DNA of 64,000 bases from Paraburkholderia domus. Lineage in GTDB: Bacteria; Pseudomonadota; Gammaproteobacteria; Burkholderiales; Burkholderiaceae. Under the pieces are notes generated by a model that was given only the letters and a program-made list of their open reading frames with translations, made no database searches and had not been told where the DNA came from. Location of the stretch: positions 22,895 to 86,894 of the forward strand of contig NZ_CAJNAT010000030.1 of assembly GCF_905220705.1 (NCBI RefSeq), given 5' to 3'. The translations under genes and the position numbers were made by a program. Positions 1 to 7,774 of this stretch are shown one piece after another; the first letter of the stretch is position 1, and the number at the start of each line of letters is the position of its first letter.

Positions 1-809
1 GGCTGCCGCTCATCCAGCAGCACGTTGCCGAGAATCGGCACCAGCCGCTCTTCGCGCACGTCCGCTGCGGTCATAAAGTCGGCGAGACAGGCGATGCCCC
101 ATCCCGACAGCGCCAACTGGCGCAATGTCTCGCCGCTCGATGCGGTAATCGCCGGCTCGATCTTCAGCGTCTCGGACTTGCCCTTTCCACCCGCCCGCAA
201 CGGCCAGCGATTCAGATGCTCCGGCGCAGTGAAACCAATCAGGCGATGCGCGCGCAACGCCTCGACGGACTTGGGCTCGCCATACTCGGCCAGATACGCC
301 GGACCGGCGAGCACCCTCAGTTTGCTGCTGCCCAAGGCGCGCGCATGCAGGGTCGAATCCTGCAAGGTGCCGATGCGGATTGCGATATCCACCTTCTGTT
401 CGAGCAGATCGACGATCCGCTCGTTGCTGGTCAACTCCAGACGAATCTCCGGATACAGCGCGGAGAACGCCTTCATATGAGGTGCCACGCAATGAAGCAT
501 GAACGGCGACGCCGCATCCACACGCAAGCGCCCCGAGGGCCGCTCGCGGCCGCGCGTGACGGACTCCTCGGCCTCTTCCATCGCATCAAGAATGGCCCGG
601 GCCCGCTGCAAAAACGCCTCGCCCTCTTCGGTGAGTTGCATACGGCGCGTCGTGCGCCGTACCAGTTCTGTATCGAGTTTCTTTTCAAGGCGCGTGAGCG
701 CCCGGCTGACGCCCGAGACGGTCTGCCCCAATTTCTCCGCCGCCGCAGTGATCGAACCGCTATCGATCACCGTGACGAACACCAGTAGCTCATCGGTCGA
801 AGTCTTCAT
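1..809 (-). CDS. LysR-family transcriptional regulator (3' end outside window)
   Basis: Reading leftwards from an ATG at 809, the frame stays open to the window edge for 269 codons, so the C-terminus is missing. The N-terminus (starting MKTSTDELLVFVTVIDSGS) is a typical LysR winged helix-turn-helix (about residues 1-60, ending in RRTTRRMQLTEEG). A LysR substrate-binding domain follows, with the usual GRLRVDAASPFM start near residue 92 and a PEIRLELTSNER stretch. It is divergent from the SDR gene at 926, the standard arrangement for a regulator and its target, and a palindromic operator sits directly upstream of its start. By analogy with this subfamily it probably senses a small molecule and controls the oxidoreductase gene; the effector is unknown. 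Confidence 0.9.
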   Translation of the reverse strand, partial: MKTSTDELLVFVTVIDSGSITAAAEKLGQTVSGVSRALTRLEKKLDTELVRRTTRRMQLTEEGEAFLQRARAILDAMEEAEESVTRGRERPSGRLRVDAASPFMLHCVAPHMKAFSALYPEIRLELTSNERIVDLLEQKVDIAIRIGTLQDSTLHARALGSSKLRVLAGPAYLAEYGEPKSVEALRAHRLIGFTAPEHLNRWPLRAGGKGKSETLKIEPAITASSGETLRQLALSGWGIACLADFMTAADVREERLVPILGNVLLDERQ

Positions 810-811
810 TG

Positions 812-843
812 TTGATTTCGAATCAAGATTGATTTGAGACTAA
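812..843. promoter_or_regulatory. LysR-type operator, two adjacent palindromic sites
   Basis: Positions 812-826 read TTGATTTCGAATCAA, a perfect inverted repeat with a 3-nt centre that fits the LysR T-N11-A rule (T813, A825). A second, imperfect copy, TTGATTTGAGACTAA, begins 17 bases further at 829. Both lie in the 116-bp space between the divergent LysR (start 809) and SDR (start 926) genes. The first site almost touches the LysR start codon, which suggests autorepression together with control of the SDR gene. Confidence 0.6.
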
Positions 844-925
844 CACGCTTTTTGCGAGAATCAGAACGGCCGATACTGCGTGGCATGTCATCGTGTTTCC
901 GGTGTTTCCACCCTAGGAGAACGTC

Positions 926-1840
926 TTGAAGATTTTCATCACAGGCGCAAGCGGCTTTATCGGCAGTTCGATCGCGGCGCACCTCGTACGCGCCGGCCAC
1001 CAGGTGCGCGGTTTAATCCGCAAACCCGAGCACAGCGCTGAATTGCAACGTCTCGGCATCGAACCCGTGATCGGCACGCTCGACGACCGCGAACTGCTGA
1101 TCGCCGAAGCAAAAGCCGCCGACGCGGTCATCAATGCCGCGAGCAGCGACCATGAAGGCGCGGTGAAGGCGCTGATCGACGGCCTCGCCGGTTCCGGCAA
1201 GCCGTTTCTGCATACGAGCGGCTCGAGCATCGTCGGCGATGCGTCGGGCGGCGAAGCGGGCTCTGAATCGGGCGAGGCACGCGTCTATCACGAAGACGCC
1301 CTCCCCGAGCCGACCGCCGATAAGGCAGCACGCGTCGCCATCGATCAACTCGTGCTCGATGCGGCGCAGCGGAACATCCGCTCGGCGGTGCTTTGCAACA
1401 CGCTCATCTATGGCCACGGCGCCGTGCCGGGCAGCGCAAGCGTGCAGTTGCCTCGGCTCGTGCGTCAGGCACAGAAGAGCGGTGTCGTGCGGCACGTGGG
1501 CAGCGGGGGCAACATCTGGTCGAACGTGCATATCGACGATGTCGCCGAACTCTATCGCCTCGCGCTGGAGAATACGCCGGCGGGCGCCTTCTACTTCGTC
1601 GAAAGTGGCGAGGCGTCGTTTCGTGACATGAGCGCCGCGATCGCCCGCGTGATGAAACTCGGCGAAGCGCAAGACTGGCCGCTCGAAGAAGCGCAAAAGG
1701 AATGGGGCTACGAAATGGCTTCATACGGGCTCGGTTCGAACAGCCGCGTGCGCGGTGAACGCGCACGCAAACTGCTCGGCTGGGAGCCCAAACGCGACTC
1801 AGTGATCGACTGGATTGAGCACGACATGATGCCCCGCTAA
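926..1840 (+). CDS. NAD(P)-dependent SDR-family oxidoreductase (extended/atypical SDR)
   Basis: A 304-residue protein opening with MKIFITGASGFIGSSIAAHL. The GASGFIG (residues 7-13) is the Rossmann G-x-x-G-x-x-G nucleotide-binding loop. The body is that of the NAD-dependent epimerase/dehydratase family (for example NTLIYGHG near the middle and the VHIDDVAELYRLALE segment), but the substrate cannot be read from sequence. The start is TTG at 926, with TAGGAGA at 914-920 as ribosome binding site; no in-frame ATG fits better. It is divergent from a LysR gene with an operator between them, so expression is probably ligand-induced. Confidence 0.88.
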   Translation: MKIFITGASGFIGSSIAAHLVRAGHQVRGLIRKPEHSAELQRLGIEPVIGTLDDRELLIAEAKAADAVINAASSDHEGAVKALIDGLAGSGKPFLHTSGSSIVGDASGGEAGSESGEARVYHEDALPEPTADKAARVAIDQLVLDAAQRNIRSAVLCNTLIYGHGAVPGSASVQLPRLVRQAQKSGVVRHVGSGGNIWSNVHIDDVAELYRLALENTPAGAFYFVESGEASFRDMSAAIARVMKLGEAQDWPLEEAQKEWGYEMASYGLGSNSRVRGERARKLLGWEPKRDSVIDWIEHDMMPR

Positions 1841-2023
1841 GGGACGTCCCCTGGGGCGTGAGCCAAGCGGACCTCCTTCGAGGCGCCACCAATGGGACTT
1901 CCTTCGGGCCGTAATCCATGTAAGCCCAGACGTTGCAAATCCGTAAGCTCGACTCGCTAGAATCCGGCTCACATAATTGCGCAATTCGACGACACGAGTC
2001 GCGCGTGAGCCCGGATTTGATCG

Positions 2024-2206
2024 ATGACCTTGGCGCTGAATTTCGACTGGCTAACCAACCTGCTGGCGATTATTTTCGTCGTGGCGTGCCTGTACGATGC
2101 GCGCTACGACGAGTACGGCACGCTGACGCTGTCAGCGGCCGTGATGAGTCTTATCGTGATGGCAATCGAGGTGTTCCTCAGGCCCGCATTCGATATGGCG
2201 CTGTAG
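2024..2206 (+). CDS. Small predicted membrane protein, unknown function
   Basis: Sixty codons from ATG at 2024. The product has two hydrophobic stretches, about residues 8-22 (WLTNLLAIIFVVACL) and 36-52 (TLSAAVMSLIVMAIEVFL), joined by a charged loop DARYDEYG, as expected of a two-helix inner-membrane protein. No strong Shine-Dalgarno is seen. It converges on the end of the injection-system operon, with 64 bp between stop codons. The 183 bp before it (1841-2023) hold no recognisable gene. I do not recognise the family; its location next to the eCIS effector could be coincidence. Confidence 0.5.
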   Translation: MTLALNFDWLTNLLAIIFVVACLYDARYDEYGTLTLSAAVMSLIVMAIEVFLRPAFDMAL

Positions 2207-2270
2207 TGGCGGCATGATTCCACCCACGCAGCCTGTTTCGGCGGAATCGTAGTATGCGCGAAAGCGATGG

Positions 2271-3350
2271 CTAGCGCCGCGACGCGGCCATCTTCCCGCG
2301 CCCCTTGCTCAATCGGACGAATCCATCGCCATCGCTCACGAAACCCGAATCGCCGGGCGTCCGGCTCCACGTCGATTTGATCTGCGCCCCCTGTTTCCTG
2401 TACCAGTCTTCCAGCGCGGCGGCACTGCGCACAATCTGCCACTTCCCCCGATTCGCAAACGCTACCGGAAATTCGCCCGGACGAGCGACAGCTTCGATAA
2501 GCCCAAACAAGCTCGCTTTACTCCTCTCATCCTTATCTGGACTCGTAAGAGAGTACGCCGGAAAATTCACTTGCGGACCATGCCGGATGACACGGCCCTC
2601 CACCTCGTTGAACGGTCTCGCAGGATCTACAGCCGCGACGGCCTGGTTAATCGCGTCGACTATTTCCTGCTCTCTTAAAGATTGCGACGGAACAATTGCT
2701 GGTCTGCCCGCGCCGCTGAAGCTGAGCAAGTCATGCATGTCGTAGTCGCCGGAAAACGGAAGTCTTTGCCATCTTTCTCGCGATTTCAAATCCACGAGGC
2801 TTTCATCGAGCGCCTCGGCACAGCTCATATCGATCGGGTAGATTTCATGCTTTTGCCCATGAGCGAGCGGCCGTCGATCTGAAGACGCCAAATAGATGCC
2901 CTTTAATTCGCCGCGTTCCCAGTGCCCCACGTAACCCTCGATCCCGGCACGCCGAACCATCGCCATTTTTTTGTCTGCGTCGGCGGCATACGCGTTTGCG
3001 ATGGATGACGCCTTAATGGTCTTTTCAAGGATGTCGTGCCCTTTTGCAGCAGCCCCGCGCTGCAAGGCACTGATCGTTGCGGGTCCCGCAACACGGAAAC
3101 TGACGGCAAAGTTTCCTGCTTTCGATGCCGCCAGAATAGCGTCCGCATGCTCCCGCGCAACGAAATCGCGCTCGACTTCCTGCCTGATCATGTTCGAGTC
3201 AGGTTCGTGCGCTTCCTCGAACCGCTTGATGATCAAAGGCGGTAGAAATAACCTGCCCGGAAGCGGGTTACTGCGCTTATCCGCGCGCTCGGCGGGCCCA
3301 TTCAGCGGCGCATATACCGGAGGCAGTTTGCGAACACGGCTTTTCTGCAT
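2271..3350 (-). CDS. CyaA/ExoY/edema-factor-like nucleotidyl cyclase, putative eCIS cargo toxin
   Basis: This is the last gene of the injection-system operon. Numbered from Met at 3350 (359 aa), it carries the hallmarks of the bacterial toxin cyclases (Bordetella CyaA, Pseudomonas ExoY, Bacillus edema factor). There is a VSFRVAGP...SAL...G segment followed by KGHDILEK (K103, K110), matching the KGLGVHAK lysine pair K58/K65 of CyaA. GDYDMHDL (D202, D204) matches the D188-x-D190 metal site, and RHGPQVNFP (H257, N262) matches the HGTEQNNPFP segment. The first 50 or so residues are basic and proline-rich, unlike the cyclase core, and may be a packaging leader. An in-frame TTG at 3416, directly after the pvc16 stop, would add 22 residues; I prefer ATG 3350 because AGGAAG lies 9 nt before it. 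cAMP or cGMP synthesis, probably host-activated, is inferred from the family. Confidence 0.8.
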   Translation of the reverse strand: MQKSRVRKLPPVYAPLNGPAERADKRSNPLPGRLFLPPLIIKRFEEAHEPDSNMIRQEVERDFVAREHADAILAASKAGNFAVSFRVAGPATISALQRGAAAKGHDILEKTIKASSIANAYAADADKKMAMVRRAGIEGYVGHWERGELKGIYLASSDRRPLAHGQKHEIYPIDMSCAEALDESLVDLKSRERWQRLPFSGDYDMHDLLSFSGAGRPAIVPSQSLREQEIVDAINQAVAAVDPARPFNEVEGRVIRHGPQVNFPAYSLTSPDKDERSKASLFGLIEAVARPGEFPVAFANRGKWQIVRSAAALEDWYRKQGAQIKSTWSRTPGDSGFVSDGDGFVRLSKGRGKMAASRR

Positions 3351-3416
3351 GACATTTCGCTTCCTGGCTGCCAGGTCGCGTATGGCGTAATCAAGCACGA
3401 TATTGGTCCTCGGCAA

Positions 3417-4016
3417 TCATGGAATCTGCTCCATGTCCGCCTCAGTGGTCAGCACACCCATTGCCGTGTCTTTCTTGTCAGTCAGAGAAACCGGCACCGT
3501 CACCGAGGCGTGTAAAGACAAACGAGGCCTATTGCCAAGCGACTGCCAGAAATTACCCAGACTGTTCAATTCGTCTTTGGGCGGGATCATGCGTGTATAC
3601 GCGCCGGGTATGTCGCCAAGCTGGCGGTTGTTGATCAAGGCGTTGACGACCTGGTTCATGACCATGATCGCCTGATTGTTCGGCGCGCTTCCCGGACTAC
3701 CCACACCGCTGGTGGTCCGCTCAGGGTCCCAATACGTGATCAGATAATTGCAGCTAACGTTGACCCATCCGGGAGAGATCGTCACTACGTTCGTGCCCGA
3801 ATCGCGAGAATTAGTACGCACCTGGGACGTCCGGAGCTGTAGATCTTCGTGTATCTCGTAGAGAAACACGCTCACCGTGGGATCCGACGGCAAGTTATCC
3901 AGGTCAGGTAGATCGAACGTTACTTTCACACCATCGTCTACATAGCTTGTCAATGCTGTACTCAATGCATTGTTGACGTCGATAATGGCAGTACTGGATT
4001 GAATCGCTGCGGTCAT
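3417..4016 (-). CDS. pvc16: Pvc16/Afp16-like tube terminator (cap) protein, DUF4255 family
   Basis: A 199-residue protein matching the DUF4255 family found at the end of eCIS operons. Typical features are an N-terminal helix (AIIDVNNALSTALTSYVDDG), a DPTVSVFLYEIHEDLQLR segment, a strand with SCNYLITYWDP, and a C-terminal region ending VPVSLTDKKD. In antifeeding prophage and PVC particles this family terminates the tube and sheath and fixes the length of the needle. A good ribosome site (GGAGAG) precedes ATG 4016. It follows the ATPase gene by 22 bp and is followed at once by the cyclase gene, so all three are probably on one transcript. Confidence 0.88.
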   Translation of the reverse strand: MTAAIQSSTAIIDVNNALSTALTSYVDDGVKVTFDLPDLDNLPSDPTVSVFLYEIHEDLQLRTSQVRTNSRDSGTNVVTISPGWVNVSCNYLITYWDPERTTSGVGSPGSAPNNQAIMVMNQVVNALINNRQLGDIPGAYTRMIPPKDELNSLGNFWQSLGNRPRLSLHASVTVPVSLTDKKDTAMGVLTTEADMEQIP

Positions 4017-4038
4017 CGAATAACTCTCCGTATAAAAA

Positions 4039-6144
4039 CTACAGCATTAAGCGGCCGACTTTGGCCAGCTCCCGCTTCAGCGCACATTCAATATGCACAG
4101 CGTGGACCACCCCGCCCGTTTCATCCGCGGCCAACCAGGTCGACAATAAGGCGATATTTCGAATGTTGGCGCCGGTGACATCGGCACGCGTCGCGAGAGA
4201 AGCCAGGTCGACATCCTCCGATAGCCGGACGCCCTTCGGCCAGATCGCGCGCCACATCCGCTCGCGAAGCGCCGCGTCAGGGAATGAGAACCGGGTAATG
4301 AAGGTAAAACGGCGGCTGAAGGCATCGTCCAGATGGCCGCGACTGTTCGTGGCCAGCACCACCAGCCCGGGATAGCTCTCCAGTCTTTGCAACAGATAGG
4401 AAACCTCAATATTGGCGTGACGATCTTTGGCGTCTTTTGTTTCACTGCGTTTGCCAAACAACGCGTCCGCCTCATCGAAGAACAGTACGCCCGCGTCGGC
4501 TTCGGCAAGATCGAAGATGCGCGAAAGATTCTTCTCCGTTTCGCCAATGTATTTATTGACGACCGTCGAGAGGTCGACCTTGATCAGGTCGACACCCTGA
4601 CTGGCGGCCAGCACCTCGGCCGCCATGGTTTTCCCGGTACCCGACGGGCCGCAAAACAGCGCGCTGATTCCGGTGCCATACCCCACCTTGTCATGAAAGC
4701 CGGCATGGAGAACCGCTTCTCGATGTTTGATGGCCGCGGTGATTTCCCTCAACTGCTGACGCAATTCGTCCGACACGATCAGATCGTCGAGGTTGCGAGC
4801 CGGTTCGACGCGTTGCGCCAGTTTCCCGAAATTCTGCTGCGAGCGCAGGCGCATGGCTTTTCGCAGATCCTGCCGGTCTAGTCCGTCATTGCGATCACGC
4901 TGCCGGCTATAAAACGTCGCCTCGCGGATGATGGACGGCAGCGTTTCAGGCGTGAAGTGAAAACAACGGCTAAGCGCAGTGGAATCGATATCCGATGTGT
5001 CGAGCGGCGCGAGCAAATCATCCAACAGGAGACTTTTTGCTGCAGTACTGCGCGTCGGCATATCGAGGAAAAACTGAGGCATATTGCGCAACCATACCAG
5101 CGGATCAAGGGGATCAACCAGACAGACCACCGCAAGCCCCGGCTGTTCGAGTTGCCGGGACAGACTGCCCAGTAATGTCTTACGCGATTCCGCCAGGATG
5201 CTGAGGGAGCGAAGAACCACGCACGCGGCAGACATTCGCGCATATCGGAAAAACTGCACGAACACTTGTTCCGCTTCAACGTCGTCTTCCGGCAAGCGCG
5301 ACATGTCCATGCTTAGTGCTTCGCGCCCTGCAGCTTGCGCCACCTGCGCCACAGCCCTCGCTCTCCCGCTGCCTTCCCTGCCCCGCAACATCACGAGAGG
5401 GCGTATGTCCTTCTGCGGGGAAATCAACTGATCTTGCAACGTGGATAAAAATGCCTCAAAACCCTCTTCGCGCTCGCCACGCGCCGGCAGCGATTCCACG
5501 CAGTTTTGCAATTCAGGTGAGAAATAGCGACCGCCCAATAGATGGTGAAATACCTCAGTCGCCGTTATGAATGATTTCTGACCCCAGCTCTCCATGTCAG
5601 CGGCATCGCTATCTTGCGTCTCCAACAGGCGATAGCCGAGCAAAGGCGCGTGAGGCAGCAAACGGACTTGCTGCAATTTTGTTGCTGACGCGGGGTCATT
5701 AAACAGCGCCAATGCCAGTTCGAAAGTTGGGAGACTTTGCTGCGCGTCACCCTGCAAGCTGGAAAACAGACCACGGTAACGCCGGTCAAAATGTGGCAGC
5801 AAGCCGAGCAGCAAGACGTTGCTTTCGAAATCGGTCAGATCGAAGCGTTCGATGAGTTGAGTGAGAGCGTCCTCCCGTTCCGGCAACCCACTCTCGTCTA
5901 TAGAACGAGATTGTCTCGGCCTCGGCGTTGCCCAGGCGGGAGCGCCTAGTGGCTGGTTCAAGCGTACTGCGATCTCTTCTTCCGATAGTAGAAAGTCGCT
6001 CCGATGATAGCCTTCGGCTTGCCGATAGTAATGTTGCTGCAGCAGAAGATCAATTCGCTCGATGTGACACATCAGATTATGGTGATGATCCGTCCGATCC
6101 TGATCTGACTGGGTGTCGCCATCAACAATGTGCGGATCATTCAT
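4039..6144 (-). CDS. pvc15: Pvc15/Afp15-like AAA+ ATPase of the injection system
   Basis: A 701-residue protein with two AAA modules. The first (about residues 250-380) has a P-loop-like GREGSGRARAV that lacks the GKT signature and looks degenerate. The second is canonical: Walker A GPSGTGKT near residue 500, Walker B LFFDEADALF near 555, sensor-1 LVVLATN and an arginine-finger region DDAFSRRFTF. Pvc15-type ATPases are found in nearly all eCIS loci and are needed for particle assembly or cargo loading, while absent from the finished particle. The gene sits between tape measure and cap genes, as in PVC loci. Confidence 0.92.
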   Translation of the reverse strand: MNDPHIVDGDTQSDQDRTDHHHNLMCHIERIDLLLQQHYYRQAEGYHRSDFLLSEEEIAVRLNQPLGAPAWATPRPRQSRSIDESGLPEREDALTQLIERFDLTDFESNVLLLGLLPHFDRRYRGLFSSLQGDAQQSLPTFELALALFNDPASATKLQQVRLLPHAPLLGYRLLETQDSDAADMESWGQKSFITATEVFHHLLGGRYFSPELQNCVESLPARGEREEGFEAFLSTLQDQLISPQKDIRPLVMLRGREGSGRARAVAQVAQAAGREALSMDMSRLPEDDVEAEQVFVQFFRYARMSAACVVLRSLSILAESRKTLLGSLSRQLEQPGLAVVCLVDPLDPLVWLRNMPQFFLDMPTRSTAAKSLLLDDLLAPLDTSDIDSTALSRCFHFTPETLPSIIREATFYSRQRDRNDGLDRQDLRKAMRLRSQQNFGKLAQRVEPARNLDDLIVSDELRQQLREITAAIKHREAVLHAGFHDKVGYGTGISALFCGPSGTGKTMAAEVLAASQGVDLIKVDLSTVVNKYIGETEKNLSRIFDLAEADAGVLFFDEADALFGKRSETKDAKDRHANIEVSYLLQRLESYPGLVVLATNSRGHLDDAFSRRFTFITRFSFPDAALRERMWRAIWPKGVRLSEDVDLASLATRADVTGANIRNIALLSTWLAADETGGVVHAVHIECALKRELAKVGRLML

Positions 6145-6212
6145 ACCTTAGAATTCCTTATTTTTTGTTACGAAGCTAGAGGCGATGAGTGGCACGCGCC
6201 CCTTCTCGGCGC

Positions 6213-7724
6213 TCATAGCCAATCAATCGAAAGCGGCTTCTCCAGCCATGGAAGCATCAGTTGATCCAGCGGCCACGGCCAGTCATTTAGCAGGATGTCG
6301 AAAGGCTCTCGTTGTACCGTAAGTTTCAGCGAGGCTTCGGTTTTCACGAGTTCACCGGGGCGCTGTAGAAAGAGTGTCCGGATGTCGTGAGTGCTCAAGG
6401 TTCGCCACCCTGGTAGTTGTTTAGACAGCATCGGCAACCAGCCGTACAACTTTCCGGCCGTTTCTTCATCCGGTGCTTGCCACTCTATTTCGCAATCCAG
6501 CGGCAAGCCGCATAGCCATTTGGTAAGCGGCATACGCCATTCATGCGCGCAGTCGTCTGCCCAGATCAAGGCGTCCAGCCAGCACGCGGCGTTTATCTGG
6601 GACTGGGTGCAGGCAAAGTGGTCTTTGCCCCATAAACCCAATCGCGTAAAGAGATCGGGAAACAAAGGCCACAACAGCGACAGCCCCGCATTGCTAACCT
6701 GCATCCTCGTGAGATCGAGCGGTCGCGGCGTAGCTTTCCGCGACGCGATTCGCTCTAGCTCGTCCCCGGCACCCTCCGGCTCTGCCGGCATAGCTTGCAG
6801 CGACGCGACTTGTTCCACCTCGTTCCCGGTACGCACTGGCTCCGCCAATGTCCGTTGCAGCTGTGCCACCCGGGCACCTGATAAACGTCCATCCAGCCAG
6901 ATTCGCAATGGAGGATGACGCCACAGTGATCGCAACCAGGGCGTTAGCGACACCGGTGAAGGGGTCGAAAATAAACGTTCCAGAAACGGCCCATTAGCCA
7001 ACACAAGCGGCAACAGCACCTCCACCTCTACCGGAGGCAGAGACGCATCTTGCCGTGGATTCTGCTGAAAATACTGTAGCGCACCGAGTAGCAGGGCATG
7101 TTGCGTTGCGGGCTCGGCTATTTCAAGGCAGTTGCCCAAAGTGGTTGGCGTCAGCAGTTGCCACAGGCGACGCCGCGGGCCAGGCGAAAGGCAGGCGAGG
7201 GCGATCAAATCCTGCCATAGACGCGGTGCGGCCTGACGCTGGGCCGTCAGCCATGCGTCAACGCTCCCTTCGTTCAGCCAGTCCTCGGGCCGCGGCCAGT
7301 ACCCGGATTGTAGATAACGCTGAAACAGGGTGGCACTGTCATCAAGATTGCAGCTCGCCCCGCCCTGCGGCGTGGAGATAGGTATGGCCTCAAGCGGCTT
7401 GCAATCGGGACGTGACAGTCCCCTGCAGTCAGCCGGATAGTTAGTGAACGCCGACTCAAGTTGATTTGCAAGGCGTTGGCAGAACCGGGACTCGAACTCC
7501 GCCAGCGGCATTTCTCCCAGATCGATCACGATACGGGATATTTTTCCGGGTAAGGTATATTGCGGCTGACTCTCCCGGATTACTCGATCGATGATATATC
7601 TAAGCTCACTATTGAACAGCCTGCTACAACGCCTCAGGAGCGACTGCGCGTCGTCAGATCGACAGGTCAGTGACACAGACAGGTACGCCAAGGCGTTTCC
7701 TTCATTGCAGATAGCATCAGTCAT
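6213..7724 (-). CDS. pvc14: Contractile injection system tape measure protein (Pvc14/Afp14-like)
   Basis: A 503-residue protein. Its N-terminus contains the family signature seen in eCIS tape measure proteins: a helical segment RYIIDRVIRESQ followed by ISRIVIDLGEMPLAEFESRF and a predicted amphipathic helix, then variable leucine-rich sequence. A near repeat in the middle (LQAMPAEPEGAGDELERIAS following VRTGNEVEQVAS, about residues 295-330) may be a length-variable spacer. The position between fibre and ATPase genes is as in PVC/Afp clusters. In the family this protein runs inside the tube and sets its length. The ribosome site before ATG 7724 is weak. Confidence 0.82.
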   Translation of the reverse strand: MTDAICNEGNALAYLSVSLTCRSDDAQSLLRRCSRLFNSELRYIIDRVIRESQPQYTLPGKISRIVIDLGEMPLAEFESRFCQRLANQLESAFTNYPADCRGLSRPDCKPLEAIPISTPQGGASCNLDDSATLFQRYLQSGYWPRPEDWLNEGSVDAWLTAQRQAAPRLWQDLIALACLSPGPRRRLWQLLTPTTLGNCLEIAEPATQHALLLGALQYFQQNPRQDASLPPVEVEVLLPLVLANGPFLERLFSTPSPVSLTPWLRSLWRHPPLRIWLDGRLSGARVAQLQRTLAEPVRTGNEVEQVASLQAMPAEPEGAGDELERIASRKATPRPLDLTRMQVSNAGLSLLWPLFPDLFTRLGLWGKDHFACTQSQINAACWLDALIWADDCAHEWRMPLTKWLCGLPLDCEIEWQAPDEETAGKLYGWLPMLSKQLPGWRTLSTHDIRTLFLQRPGELVKTEASLKLTVQREPFDILLNDWPWPLDQLMLPWLEKPLSIDWL

Positions 7725-7774
7725 GGGCTAACCACTATGGATTGCTATTTATAGAAGAGGCACGCACATATGAA

